From NCBI GenBank assembly GCA_029255685.2, contig CM055319.2, positions 39,504,530 to 39,568,529 of the forward strand: a stretch of 64,000 nucleotides of DNA. The letters run 5' to 3'. This DNA comes from Silene conica. Taxonomy: Eukaryota; Streptophyta; Magnoliopsida; Caryophyllales; Caryophyllaceae. The notes beneath the pieces are model-generated. The model was not told the DNA's origin. It searched no databases and was given only the letters and a program-made list of their open reading frames with translations. Position 1 is the stretch's first letter; every line of letters begins with the position of its first letter. Of the stretch, positions 11,233-22,480 are shown in pieces. A program made the position numbers and the translations under genes.

Positions 11233-11271
11233 CAGTCGACCGACCGCACCACTTGGTCGGTCGACCAACTG
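11233..11271. repeat. GTCGACCGACC hairpin in D1
   Basis: AGTCGACCGACC, a 9-base spacer, then GGTCGGTCGACC form a stem-loop. This locus is also the intact (empty) version of the site where the CACTA element entered D2, reading CGACCGCACCACTTGG. Confidence 0.8.
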
Positions 11272-12202
11272 ACAGAAAAAGGAGTTCAATTCGTTCAGAA
11301 AAATCCTTTTCTTTTACATCTTATTACTCCCCTACTTCATTCATATTTTTTTGGAGTCCTTCCTTTAATATAATGTGAGATTTGTGCTTCAAAAATAGCA
11401 CTTTCATAATGTTGAAAGTCGTGAAATATGTTCTTGGAACCCGGTTTTACTAGCTTGGCTACTAACCCCACTTGTCCAAAAACATCCTAACCTCTTTTAC
11501 CTTTCCCCTCACATATCCCTCATTATCTCAATGCATGTGTCAAGGTCACTTAATGAATATGTTATGCACGGTTGTAGAATTCTTTTTCATGTTAGATTGC
11601 AGGCATGTTTTCACGGGTCGAAGTTAGGTGAGTATCTTTACAATATTTCTTCTTTCTATCTTATACATACACTTACCCTTTGCTTAATGTGTGATTTGAG
11701 CGACCCGCGAGAGTCCACGGTTTAAAATCTCTATAGTCAATAGATTTGCAAGTTTGACAACTCCATAACTCGTTTGCATGATTTAAATACTTTCTCTTTA
11801 TTGACTTGGCATTGGTTTAGGCTAACATGTAAATTTCGCTCTGACATTGAAATCGTTCCAATAGTTTAAGATCGAGTCTAATTCTTGCTTGAGGCAAGCA
11901 AGGTTTGGTTTGCGGAATTTGCTGCGTGTCTATTTTATGATGTTTTACATCTATTTTTACACGCATTTCATAGCTCATTTACGATGTTTTAGCCTTTATT
12001 TCCAAACAATTGTCTACTTTCGTATTTTTATGCTCTTTTGCAGAATTATGCGGAAAAGAGGCGATTTCAGACCAAATTGCTACCCTCGGGATTTTTGCAT
12101 AACCAAGATAACCAAGGAACAAGGAGGAAACAACATCCAAGGCGCGAAACAAGGACCATAGGATCAATTTAAGACGAATTCATGGCTGACACAAAGGAAA
12201 AC

Positions 12203-12853
12203 CGGTCGACCGACCGACTACCTTGGTCGGTCGACCAAAGTACCTGTTATCTCAAACCCAGAATTCAACTTACGAAGACAGAACTCTATTGGTGTAACAA
12301 CCCGACCTGCCACCGTCGTAACACAACCCCAATAAGATGGGAGGTACGCCTTTGGGCCAAATACGTGTCCTCACTTAAGCCCAAAAGCACAAGGCCTTGT
12401 TACTAAGTGGTGGGTGGAAGTTACCGATGTGGGACAAATCTCGTCTCATACTCTTGGGGTGTTACAAACTCCCCCACTTAAAGAACACAACGTCCTCGTT
12501 GTGCCTCAAACTTGACCGCAGCCAAGATTGACCATAGCCAAGGCCAGAATCCTCCCCCGCTAGGTGTGTGACCCGAGTACTCCCAATCACAGGCTCACCA
12601 CACGATCGCAGGGTCGCTCTGATACCATTTGTAACAACCCGACCCGCCACCGTCGTAACACAACCCCAATAAGATGGGAGGTACGCCTTTGGGCCAAATA
12701 CGTGTCCTCACTTAAGCCCAAAAGCACAAGGCCTTGTTACTAAGTGGTGGGTGGAAGTTACCGATGTGGGACAAATCTCGTCTCATACTCTTGGGGTGTT
12801 ACAATTGGGCCCGATAATCGGTCGACCGACCGCATCTCTTGGTCGGTCGACCG
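12203..12853. repeat. two GTCGACCGACC hairpins in the D1 LTR, split by TRIM1
   Basis: GGTCGACCGACC and GGTCGGTCGACC face each other across a 9-base loop at about 12203-12235. A second pair (CGGTCGACCGACC...GGTCGGTCGACC) is at about 12820-12852. D2's 3' LTR has both pairs; D2's 5' LTR has lost the left arm of the first. Confidence 0.8.
12293..12803 (-). mobile_element. TRIM1: miniature LTR retrotransposon
   Basis: 511 bases with two 174-base LTRs (12293-12466 and 12630-12803) and target duplication ATTGG (12288-12292, 12804-12808). On the minus strand a primer site TGGTATCAGAGC follows the right-hand LTR after a two-base gap, and a purine-rich run (TTAAGTGGGGGAGTTT) precedes the left-hand one. 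The 163-base interior has no coding capacity, so movement would need enzymes from another element. It belongs to the same family as TRIM2, whose LTR shares TTTGTCCCACATCGG. It sits in the D1 3' LTR. Confidence 0.95.
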
Positions 12854-13362
12854 CAGCGCAGTTTCAGAAAGATTTCCGCAAAAGCCCGTGAAGGATTAGG
12901 TTAATAAAACGCCTTTTGTAATCTCTATTTAAGCACACATCGTGTTTAGGGTTAATGAGGATATTTGATTCATAATCAAGTCTTAGTAGTTAGTTCCTTA
13001 GTATAATTCTGTAATCTCAATAAAGTTACTGTTACCTTTAAGTTTTTAGCATTGTTCTTATTTTGTTACTCAACAATCGTTCCACGGATTCAATAAAGTT
13101 CTTCTTTTCTGCCCTAATTCCGTTTTGCGGTAACATTCTTTGATTTCAGTTCTCATTATTATTTCAATAGTGTTGCTAGTATCCGGTTTAGATTAGAATC
13201 CCGAAACCTTATTGTTTATCGTATGTTTATGTTCTTATTTGCTATGAATTCTGTTTTATCTATCGTTATTATTATAGTTATGAGTAGCTAATAACCCCAT
13301 GTTAGGATGTAGGTGATTAATTTGCGTAGATGGTATCAGATCAGAATGGACCTGTAGCACAC

Positions 13363-13445
13363 CTTGGTCGACCGACTGGCCTAACTGGTCAGTCGACTGA
13401 GGTAGTTGGTCGACCGACTGGGTTAGCTGGTCGGTCGACTGACCT
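13363..13445. repeat. third GTCGACCGAC cluster of the D1 LTR
   Basis: Four alternating arms (TGGTCGACCGACT and its near-complement TGGTCAGTCGACT or TGGTCGGTCGACT) spaced about 8-10 bases apart. The equivalents in D2 are at 16281-16362 and 44858-44938. Confidence 0.75.
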
Positions 13446-14036
13446 CGCGCATGTTTTCATACTGTTTTGATTCGTTAATTATAATACCCTATAACGAGAC
13501 TGAAAGGAGACTTATAGGATGTTAGTAATGACTTACCCAAGATTGAAAGATACGGGAAGGGCATTGGTTAACGCTTTAAGACGGCTAGGTTACTAAGACT
13601 GAAAGGTATGTGACCTAGAATCTAGGAATCACCCTTATTGTTGATAACCAATAATTGTGAGACCTAGGAACTAATAGCATAGGCCGAAAGGAGCTATTAG
13701 GTAACATAGACCGAGAGGATTTGTTACACCCCTTACGCGACTGCGATACATGTTGACTTAGAATTTATACCATCGTAGCTTTTATGAACCGAACATCCTA
13801 GCATTCTTTTATCTTAAGTTTTATCCATCTCTTGTTTTTGTTTTATCTTGTCTTTATTTTATTGGACTTATCATTGAACCAAATCAATCAAACCCCCAAT
13901 CTTGTTACCTTAAAACATCAACTTAGAACAATAAACATTCCCCACCTCCTTGTGGTTCGACCCTTGACTTTCACGATCTAGTTAAAGTTTAGGAACTATA
14001 AATTTTATCTTTTGACGCCGTCAACGACGGGTGTCA

Positions 14037-15377
14037 CTTCCACAAAAGCAATAGCACCTTCATCCTGAAAATGCCTCTTACGACTCAAAATATCTTTCAT
14101 AAACTTAACATAAGAGGGTACCTGGGTAATTAGGTCAGTGGATAAGATGGTTACCTCAAGGTTCTTCATTCACCATCTCCAAGAACTTACCAAACTTCCG
14201 ATCCGTTTTTGAATTCTTCAATCTTTCGGGATACGGAACTTCAACACTAGCCGTAGGATCATCAATCTTCGGCTTTTCCAACTTAAGAATCTCTGTTAGG
14301 TCGTCAATGAGAGTAGAGTCCGGCAAATCAAGAGTAGAATCTGCCTTCTGCTCAGGAGTCCTGGTCGGTCGACCAGATGAACTGGGATCACGTTGTTTCT
14401 GTTTTCCAGAAACTGACGAGTCATCAGGTCGGTCGGTCGGTCGACCGTGTATGTTGGTCGGTTGACTGAATTTATTTGGGACAAAATCAGTTTCTTCTTC
14501 AGAAACTTTATCTGATTCCTCTCGGGATGTCGGTCCATCATATGAACGACCACTTCAGAGATTTATGGCATTGATCGTCTCTACGGGGCTCTCACATTTG
14601 CTAGGAGAGTTAGCAATCTGATTAGCAGGTAAGATTGCTAATTGGGTCTAAAATGTCCTCAATGAAGCAACTTGAGCCTTCTCTATCTCGAACATTTAAG
14701 TCATGAGGGCTTGAAATAACCCTCTTAACTCCACCGTTTCGCTCGTGTTGTCAACCGTAGTAATCAAGTTCGAACTTTCTTGCTTCAGCTGGGCTGCCTC
14801 AAGCTTTTCAAGACGAGCTTCAACGGATGTCTCAAGAGCCACAACTCGACCTTCTCTACATTCAATCTTCGCGAATTTCCACACGAACTCCCAAATTCAG
14901 CCTTATGCACTGCCATGTCTTCAATGGTGTTCCAACCTTTCATAGGATTGGTGTTATTCTGGAACCTTCCACTGGCAGCTGCATCTAGTATGACGTTGTG
15001 TCATCATATATAGCATTGTAGAATTGGTTGCAAAGATACCACTGTGGGAAACCGTGATGAGGAATGGACCGGTCCAACTTCTTGAACCGCCCCAAAATTC
15101 TTCATCAGGACCTTGTTGAAAATTTGTGATTTGACTTCTCATAGTCATTGGCCTTCGCAAGTGGAAAGTACTTTTTGTAGAAAGCCAATGTCAAGGAAGT
15201 CCAATCCGTGGTTTTCTCGGATGCCCTATCAAGGTAGCAGTACCAATCCCGTGCAGAATCCTTCAAGCAATACGGGAACATCATTGCCTTCACCTCATCT
15301 TGGGTCACCCCAGCCGGTATATGTAAGAACAACAGTAATCCATGAATGTCTCTACATGCTTCAACGGATCCTCATCA
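14037..15377 (-). pseudogene. gag fragment of element F (Athila-like)
   Basis: Minus-strand pieces of an Athila-type gag. From the right: DEDPLKHVETFMDYCCSY, then after a small frameshift IPAGVTQDEVKAMMF, DSARDWYCYLD and FYKKYFPLAKANDYEK; then a spacer with VDRPTD-type motifs made from the GTCGACCGACC word; and towards 14037 a stretch like the segment before protease (KDILSRKRH). The right end joins in sense with 45501 onward (HPNYIILVERNQFSGLP) across D2, so both flank one insertion in F. Frameshifts make it non-functional. The left end is cut by D1. Confidence 0.8.
14360..14470. repeat. GTCGACC words in F gag
   Basis: CTGGTCGGTCGACCAG (near 14361) and GGTCGGTCGGTCGACCG...TTGGTCGGTTGACTG (near 14430-14469) lie in the gag spacer and are translated as VDRPT/VDRPG-like repeats on the minus strand. 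Confidence 0.7.
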
Positions 15378-16936
15378 TGCGTGTCCATTTTATGATGTTT
15401 TACATCTATTTTCACACGCATTTTAGAGCTCATTTACGATGTTTTAGCCTTTATTTCCCAACAATTGTCTACTTTCGTATTTTTATGCTCTTTTGCAGAA
15501 TTATGCGGAAAAGAGGCGATTTCAGGCCAAATCCTACCCTCGGGAATTTCGCATAACCAAGAGAACCAAGGAACGAGGAGGAAACAACACCCAAAGTGCA
15601 AACCAAGGACCATAGGACCGATTTAAGAAGAAATCAGAAGCTGACACACAGGAAAAACCGGTCGGTCGACCAAAGTACCTGTTATCCCAAAATCAGAATT
15701 CAAAATACGAAGACAGAAAACCTGTTGGGCCCGATAACCGGTCGACCGACCGCGTCACCTGGTCGGTCGACCGAGGCGCAATTTTCAGAAGCTTTCGCAA
15801 AGCCCACGCACGCATTAGGGCAAAGGAGAGCGCTTCTAACTTTCTTATTTAAGCCTAATTCGTGATTAGGGCTAAGCATCCAGCATCATCCAGTATCATC
15901 TAGTCTTTAATCTAGTTTTTAATCTAGTTTTTACCATCATGTTTTCTTTAGTTTTATTTAGCATTGTTCTCGGATTCATTCAAACAATCATTCCACGCAA
16001 TTCAATAAGTTCTTTCTTCTGCCCTAATTCCTTTCGCGGTAATTCTCCCTTAATTTCAGTTTATCATTGTTATTTTATTATAATTTCTAGTATCCGGTTA
16101 GTGTAGAATCCCGAAACCTTGTCGTAAATCGCATGTTATTCACATTGTTTGCTATGAATTCTGTTTCTATAATCATTGTTACTGTTATTGTTATCTCTAT
16201 GAGTAGCTAAACCCTTATGTTAGGATGTAGGTGATTAATTGCGTAGATGGTTTAAGTTCAGAATAGACCTATAGCAGACTCTGGTCGACCGACTGGCTTA
16301 ACTGGTCGGTCGACTGGAGTAGTCGGTCGATCGACTGAAATAGTTGGTCGATCGACCGACCTCGCGTATGTTTTCAGACTGTTTTGTTTCGTTAATTATA
16401 ACACCCTATAATGAGGCTCAAAGGAGACTTGTAGGATGTTAGTAATGACTTACCCAAGATTGAAAGATACAGGAAGGGCATTGGTTAACGTTTCAAGACG
16501 GCTAGGTTACTAAGACTGAAAGGTATGTGACCTAGACTTTAGGGATCACCCTTATTATTGACACCCAATATTTGTGAGACCTAGGAACTAATAGCATAGT
16601 TCGAAAGGAGCTATTAGGTAACATAGAACGAGAAGATTTGTTACACCCCTTACGCGACTGCAATTCATGTTGACCTAGACTTTATACCATCGCAGCTTTT
16701 ATGAACCAACCATCCTAGCATTCTTTTTATCATAAGTTTTATTCGTATGTTTTCATTTTTTTTATTAGACTTAGTGACAATCAATCAATCAAACACCCAA
16801 TTTTGTTACCTTAAGACATCAACTTAGAACAATAAACTTTCCCCCGCCTCCTTGTGGTTCGACCCTTGACTTTCACTATCTAGTTAAAGCTAAGGTTTAT
16901 AAATTTTATCTTTGGCACCCTCAACGACGGGTGTCA
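15378..16936 (+). repeat. 5' LTR of D2
   Basis: 1,559 bases. It contains GTCGACCGACC hairpin arms at about 15658-15673, 15740-15772 and 16281-16362. A TATTTAAGCC at 15845-15854 could be its TATA element. Confidence 0.85.
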
Positions 16937-16941
16937 AATTT

Positions 16942-16957
16942 TGGCGTCGTCGCCAGT
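16942..16957 (+). promoter_or_regulatory. primer-binding site of D2
   Basis: TGGCGTCGTCGCCAG follows the 5' LTR after five bases. It is a slightly altered form of the TGGCGCCGTTGCCGG primer site usual in Athila/Tat elements, seen unaltered in F at 45805-45821 on the minus strand. Confidence 0.7.
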
Positions 16958-17042
16958 GTTTATTGTTTATTGTTTTTGTTTTTGTGTTTAAGCAACTTTG
17001 TTCCTTAAACCTTTCTTACTCTTTTCTTGTAGTTTCCATCTT

Positions 17043-18288
17043 ATGCGCAGGTCAGTTCAAGGAGAACTCCTACCACTTGACCTAGAACTTGAGAGGACGC
17101 TTAGAGCAAAGAAGAAGCTTTTTCAACACAATAAAGAAGGAGGTTCTCCATCTTCTTTATTCCAAGAAGATATTTTCGATCAATCACCATCACCAAATCA
17201 CCCTCACACACCAAATCAACTACATTCACCATTAATCCACCCACACCCACATCACTTATAAGTACCTACCTTCGTAACCCAAACGAAGAAGAAAAGATGA
17301 TTGAGGAAGCCAGTATTGCAAGTCATTACAAGCCACAGGTGAAGGACCTTTATAAGGGGTTCACGTTACCTGCTGGCATGGGGAAACCCTTCAAAGCCAA
17401 ACTATCCTACATCTCCATGGTGGAGAAAAATCAGTTTGGGGGTGCTCCTAATGAGGATGCGGCAAAGCATATAGAAATTTTTACTGATTATATATGCTCT
17501 ATCGCACCACCAGATGGGGTGACTCAAGACCAAATAAAACAGACTATGTTTATCTTTTCCCTTCGTGACTCGGCAGGGAGTGGTACAGAGATCTTGACCG
17601 CACTGCTGCGGGAGTTACTGATTGGAACACACTAGCGTTAGCCTTTTACCGGAAATACTATTCCGCGTCAAAGACTAACGCCTTGAGAGCCCAGATTACA
17701 AGTTTTAAGCAAGGGGCTAGTGAAGACTTCAGTGAAGCTTGGAATCGGTTCAAGAGACTCGTTCGATCCATCCCTCATCATGGGTTCGAACAGTGGTTTC
17801 TTTGCATCCAGTTCTACAATGGGTTGTATGATGACAACCGAGCCTATCTTGACGCTGCAGGAAATGGAAGATTTCAGGAGAATTATGGGGAGACCAAAGG
17901 TCTCAAGATTATTGAGGATGTTGCAGTACATAGAGCTGAGCACGGGACCTCCCGTGGAAATGAAATGAAGGCCGAGTCAAATGTCGCGGCTATTGACGCT
18001 CTCATGGCTAAGTTAGATAAGTTTGAGGTAGGAGGGGGAAGCAAGGGTGGCATGTATCAAGTGAATGTCATTTCTGATGGGCCATTCACTTGCGAAATAT
18101 GCGGTGGGGAAGGCCATGTTTCGAAATTCTGCACAACTCCGAACGAAACATGCGCGGCCATCCAACATTACCGCGGGAATAACTTTTATGATCCCAACAA
18201 CAATAACATCCAACCCCACCTTAGATGGACAAGTCAAAATGTCCTAAACCCACAACCTCCACAACAACAACAAAATCAAGCCTACATC
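17043..18288 (+). pseudogene. gag of D2, first part, frameshifted
   Basis: Starts MRRSVQGELLPLDLELERT and soon hits a stop at 17259. It resumes in another frame (17297 on) with YISMVEKNQFGGAPNED and GVTQDQIKQTMF, then shifts near 17580 (expected GEWYRDLD). From about 17590 it is open through FYRKYYSASKTN to a CCHC zinc knuckle (CEICGGEGHVSKFC) and a Gln/Pro-rich tail, where the solo E LTR interrupts it at 18289. Gag would form the particle and bind RNA, but with at least two frame breaks this copy is dead. Confidence 0.85.
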
Positions 18289-19022
18289 TGTAAAACCCCT
18301 CGCGAAAGCGGAAATATAAAACACACAAAGTACCAAAAATGCAGCGGAATTTAAACTTTTTAACATGAACAACATGCGAGAAGAATTAAAACTGAAACTG
18401 AAACTGAAAACTGATATAAACAAAATAGATAAGTATAACAGTTCTAAGTACGGAAACCCAAAATAAATACAAAGCCTGGGATGGAACATCCCTACAGGCA
18501 CCAAAAGATAACTGTATCAAAAACTAAGAGTCTAGCTAATCAATAAACGTGTAAGTCATATGATGAAAGTATCATCACTCACTAGCTCTCAAGTGAACCC
18601 CGATCCAACCTGCATGTACCTACATACATGAAAACATGTACGCCACAATCAGTGGGGAGTGACTAGAGTTCTCCTAGCCACCTTTTGTAACGACACGTAA
18701 CAAGTAAAGCAATACAGAATACTCCAACATATATAAACATGTGAAGCATAAACATCTCATCAACTGTTCTTATACCATCATGCAAACTCTAATGCACGAC
18801 TCTCAACCAACTTCATAAACCTTTAGGAAGGAGAGCCGGTTTCCCTACTGGTTACCCAGTCGGGGGGTCTTCCAATCCAACTATTTATGAAACCGATTAT
18901 AAAGTCATCCAATGCCTTGGATGAACAATCTATAACTCAAGCAATATAATCATCAACTTCATAATTGCATATCTGACACTGTACCAATCTCAGGGCAAGC
19001 AGATATAAACATCAATAAACAC

Positions 19023-19621
19023 TAGCAATGGGTCCAGAGGTGAACTTAACACATATCCCACTACCAAACAATGTCGGGTCAAGAGGTGAACTTAACACAT
19101 ATCCCAACATACAATTCAAGTAAAGGGTCCAGAGGTGAACTTAACACATATCCCTATACATACAATTCAAGAAAAGGGCCCAGAGGTGAACTTAACACAT
19201 ATCCCTAATCACAATTCAGTAATGGGTCCAGGGGTGAGCTTAACACATATCCCACTACAAACAAATGTCAGGTCCAGAGGTGAACTTAACACATATCCCA
19301 ACATACATCCAAAAGCAATGGGTCCAGAGGTGAGCTTAACACATATCCCACTGCTACAAACAAGTGTTGGGTCCAGAGGTGAACTTAACACATATCCCAA
19401 TACACAGCTATCGCACAACGGGTCCAGAGGTGAGCTTAACACATACCCGTGTACGACAACTGATCACGTGTCAGGTCCAGAGGTGAGCTTAACACATATC
19501 CTGACACACCACAAGCAAAACACGTAATGGGTCCAGAGGTGAGCTTAACACATATCCCATCACGCGACATACAAACCACGTAGTGGGTCCAGAGGTGAAC
19601 TTAACACATATCCCACCACAC
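19023..19621. repeat. array of 12 hairpin units in the solo E LTR
   Basis: Twelve units with constant core TCCAGAGGTGARC...CACATAT are flanked by arms that change between units yet pair within a unit. Clear stems, each around a 24-nt loop: GTGTCAGG (19468-19475) with CCTGACAC (19500-19507), perfect; CGTAATGGG (19523-19531) with CCCATCACG (19556-19564), one mismatch; GCAATGGG (19315-19322) with CCCACTGC (19347-19354). Others pair partly (ATGTCGGG/CCCAACAT, ACAACGGGT/ACCCGTGT). Translations of this array as a protein are meaningless. Confidence 0.88.
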
Positions 19622-19914
19622 GACAAACAACTCAATCATTAACATTCAAAGATAGAAACTAACCTATAGCTCTAACTTCTTAAACCACTAAACAACACTT
19701 AATTGACCCGGGAACTAAGTTGAGGGAGAGCCGGTTTCCCTTTCGGTTACCCGATCGGGGGGTCTCTGTCCTCACTCCATTCCCGAACCCAATATAGTGT
19801 CGCCCATCCTCCGGGGACCTCCAATACATATCAAAGATACAAGGAACGAGTTTCAATCAAAACCGATCAACCGATTAAAAGTTATCCACGAATTACAAAT
19901 CAAAAACAAGCTAC

Positions 19915-20220
19915 AGGGGTCCCCAGCCGGTCGGCAAGCAGCCGGTCGGCCGGCTGGTGATCCCTCTCAGCCTTCTTTCTTTTTGAAACAAAACAACAAC
20001 AAAGGACTCCCAGCCGGCTGGCAGGCGGCTGGTCTGCCGGCTGGGAACCCAATCCTAGGTTCTCAAAAATTCGCAAACACACTACAATGCACTCCCAGCC
20101 GCCTGGCAGGCGGCCGGTCTGCCGGCTGGGGACCCTATTCCTACGTTCTCAATATTACGCAAAAACCACAAATAACACTCCCAGCCGGTCGACCGACGGC
20201 CGGTCGGTCGACCGGCTCAG
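19915..20220. repeat. GC-rich palindrome cluster in the solo E LTR
   Basis: Four modules at about 19920-19960, 20010-20050, 20090-20130 and 20180-20218. Each has CCCAGCCGG-type arms pairing with CCGGCTGG-type arms around GGCAGGCGGC-like centres. The last module uses CCGGTCGACCGAC and GTCGGTCGACCGG, the D-family word. Module spacing is about 85 bases. Confidence 0.8.
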
Positions 20221-21259
20221 AGAGCTTGTACGCAGAATTCGCATTTTCCAGCCTATTGCTAAACTCATTAAATCGACACAAATTCTTAAGAATCGCTACA
20301 AGTGAAGTTTACACAACATTACCAATCACTTATTAACACTAACTAACAACAATTCAACCCATAACAATCCTCAATACGATTATATAATGTATTCGTCGCA
20401 AAACATGAAATTTCTGAAATTAGCTTATGAACATGTGAAACATCAACAAGGCATGAATTCATCACATAAGAACATTCCTAAACAGGTTACTAAGTCCATT
20501 AATCATCAAACCTTAACACAAATCAGAAACAATAATAAGAACACATCAAAACTTGATATTTTAACAAAAAGGCCGAGTTTCTCATTATCGTCACCTCAAA
20601 TGCAATCCGGCTCAAAGATCCTCCTCTAAGATGAAGCTATCCACTTCCGGGTTGTCTAATCCTTCACCTACAAGCACGAAAAACGAGTTTAAGGACTGAA
20701 AACGGATTTTAGGAAAAACAGTCCAAATTTCGAAATAAAGGAAATGAAAATCGGAAGTGACGGATGGCTAGCAAATTCAATGAGGATTCCGAAAATGTTA
20801 TTATTACCTTGATTTGATGAACGGATGATGAAGAAATAAGCAAAAGAAGATGATTATTTAGGAGGTTTTTGTAAAAAAGGAAATGTCAGTATGTTTGTTT
20901 TGATGAAGGACAATTATGTCGACTTAAGGGTCTTAAGGGGGTTTAAGGTGTTGTCCTTTCCGTTTAAATGAAACAGGTCGGATACTTGAACGGGTTTTTA
21001 AGATGTGAACTTAAGTTGCCAAGTAAGATCCGTCTTAAGAACTGTTTAAATGAAACAGGTCGGATACTTGAACGGGTTTTTAAGATGTGAACTTAAGTTG
21101 CCAAGTTTGTATTCGTCTTAAGGACTTAAGGTTCTTAAGACGGATCTTACTATTCATTAAAAATACTTTACGATAAATTATTAAAATATAACTTTATTAC
21201 TTAAAATAATTAAAAGCCTTTAAAATATAAATCATGAAAATACGGGCTGTTACAACATC

Positions 21260-22480
21260 CCTCCACATAAACAAAGTTTCCAAAAACCTCCTTTTGTCCA
21301 GCAACAACCTTCGAACCCACCACAAAATACGGATGCTTTAATCCAAAACCTCATCGGGTTGGTCCAGAAGGAGTCGCAGGCAAGAGAGGCTGGAATGAAA
21401 ATGCTTGAGTCTCAGATTGCTCAAATCGCGGGTAATAATAATACACGAGCTCCGGGTCAACTTCCGACCAAGACGGACCAGAAAAAAGAGACCCTGAATA
21501 TCATATCCCTGCGAAGTGGAGCGAAGGTAGGAGGTGATAAGGCCGTGGGAAAAGAGAGCCAGAAAAAACAGAAGGCGAGTAGTAGTACAGTTGGTCGACA
21601 GACCACTAATGCTAGTCGGTCGACCACAGATGACATTCCAGTAGCTTCTAAAAATTATGAGGTACCAGAGGTAGGTCGACCGACCAAGGAGGGTGGTCGA
21701 CCGACCACAGATGCTGAACAGAAGGATTCTTTTAGGCCCGAGATGCCTGAAAACCTAAGGGAATTCCTTTTCCGGGGTGATAGAACCCCAAACTTCTTAA
21801 AGAGAGCTGCAAATGCTGAGAGCTCCACTCCTCCTTATCCAGAGAGACTCCTACCCACGAAGGAACATGTATCCTTCGACAAATTTAAAGATGTGATTCG
21901 TTCTCTTAATGTTCAAGTCCCTTGCTTAGAATTAGTCCAGCAAGTACCCTCATACTTAAAATTTATAAGACAGCTTTTGACTAGGAAGCGGTCTTTAGAT
22001 AAAGTAGAGTCGGTAGCCCTTACTGAAGAGTCTTCTAGTTTTCTCACTCATGTAATTGCACCACATAAGTTAGAAGAACCAGGTAGTTTTTCCGTACTTT
22101 GTAACATAGGCACCTTGCCAGTTAAGAAGGCCCTATGTGACTTAGGGGCTAGCATTAGTGTTATGCCCTTAAGTGTGGCTAAGAAGTTAGGGATGACTAC
22201 TTTCGCTATGACTAGCATGACTGTACAAATGGCTGACCGTACCTCTATGGAACCCGTGGGGGTGTTGGAAAATATCCTCGTGCGTATTGATAGGTTTTTC
22301 TTTCCTGTCGATTTTGTAGTATTGGACATCTCCGAGGATGCCCATATACCCATCATATTAGGGAGACCTTTCTTACACACCGCGGGTGCCATCATAGATG
22401 TAGGGAGTGGGACCTTGACCTTCAAGGTAGGAAAACATTCTATTATTTTTGGGTTGTCCTATAAAAAAAGGATGCCATGA
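21260..22480 (+). pseudogene. gag-protease of D2, continuation after the solo LTR
   Basis: The frame reopens after the E LTR, with KESQAREAGMKMLESQIAQI and the Athila-type LRSGAKV signature. Next is a spacer in which GTCGACC words are translated as GRPT/GRST repeats (21590-21712), then a retropepsin: active-site CDLGASISVMPLSVAKKLG, flap region and IILGRPFLHTAGAIIDV. It ends at 22480 in IIFGLSYKKRMP. This stretch is open for about 400 codons and would encode a protease processing gag. Because it is separated from the gag start by the insertion and upstream frameshifts, the whole gene is broken. No RT follows. Confidence 0.85.
21590..21712. repeat. GTCGACC words within D2 coding sequence
   Basis: TTGGTCGACAGACC, AGTCGGTCGACCAC, GTAGGTCGACCGACCAAG and GGTGGTCGACCGACCAC sit in frame as VGRQTT, SRSTT, VGRPTK and GRPTT. 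Confidence 0.75.

Larger units (their letters stand above)
10303..14036 (+). mobile_element. D1: 3' part of a D-family retrotransposon
   Basis: 10303-11922 is non-coding 3' interior and 11923-14036 the 3' LTR (TGCGTGTC...GTGTCA). Both align with the same parts of D2 (23412-24341 plus 43119-43800, and 43801-45500). The left side is cut by E1; the right end abuts minus-strand gag of element F. The LTR holds a TRIM (12293-12803); without it and its duplicated 5 bases it is about 1.6 kb. Nothing in 10303-11922 looks coding; it has A/T-rich stretches and one GTCGACCGACC hairpin (about 11233-11271). Confidence 0.8.
18289..21254 (-). mobile_element. solo LTR of the E family
   Basis: 2,966 bases bounded by TGTAAAAC and CTGTTACA, with target duplication ACATC (18284-18288, 21255-21259). 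No interior is present, so the two LTRs of a former element recombined. It has the same layout as the E1 LTR: hairpin array (19023-19621), then GC-rich palindromes (19915-20220). There is also a tandem repeat of about 68 bases near 20962-21100 with the core GTTTAAATGAAACAGGTCGG. Confidence 0.95.

Noticed and set aside
19135..19527. Repetitive proline/threonine-rich ORF
   Set aside because: It is only a translation of the tandem hairpin array.
19023..19621. CRISPR-like pattern of constant repeats and variable spacers
   Set aside because: Units lie inside a plant LTR bounded by a target duplication, the variable parts include arms complementary to each other, and there are no cas genes.
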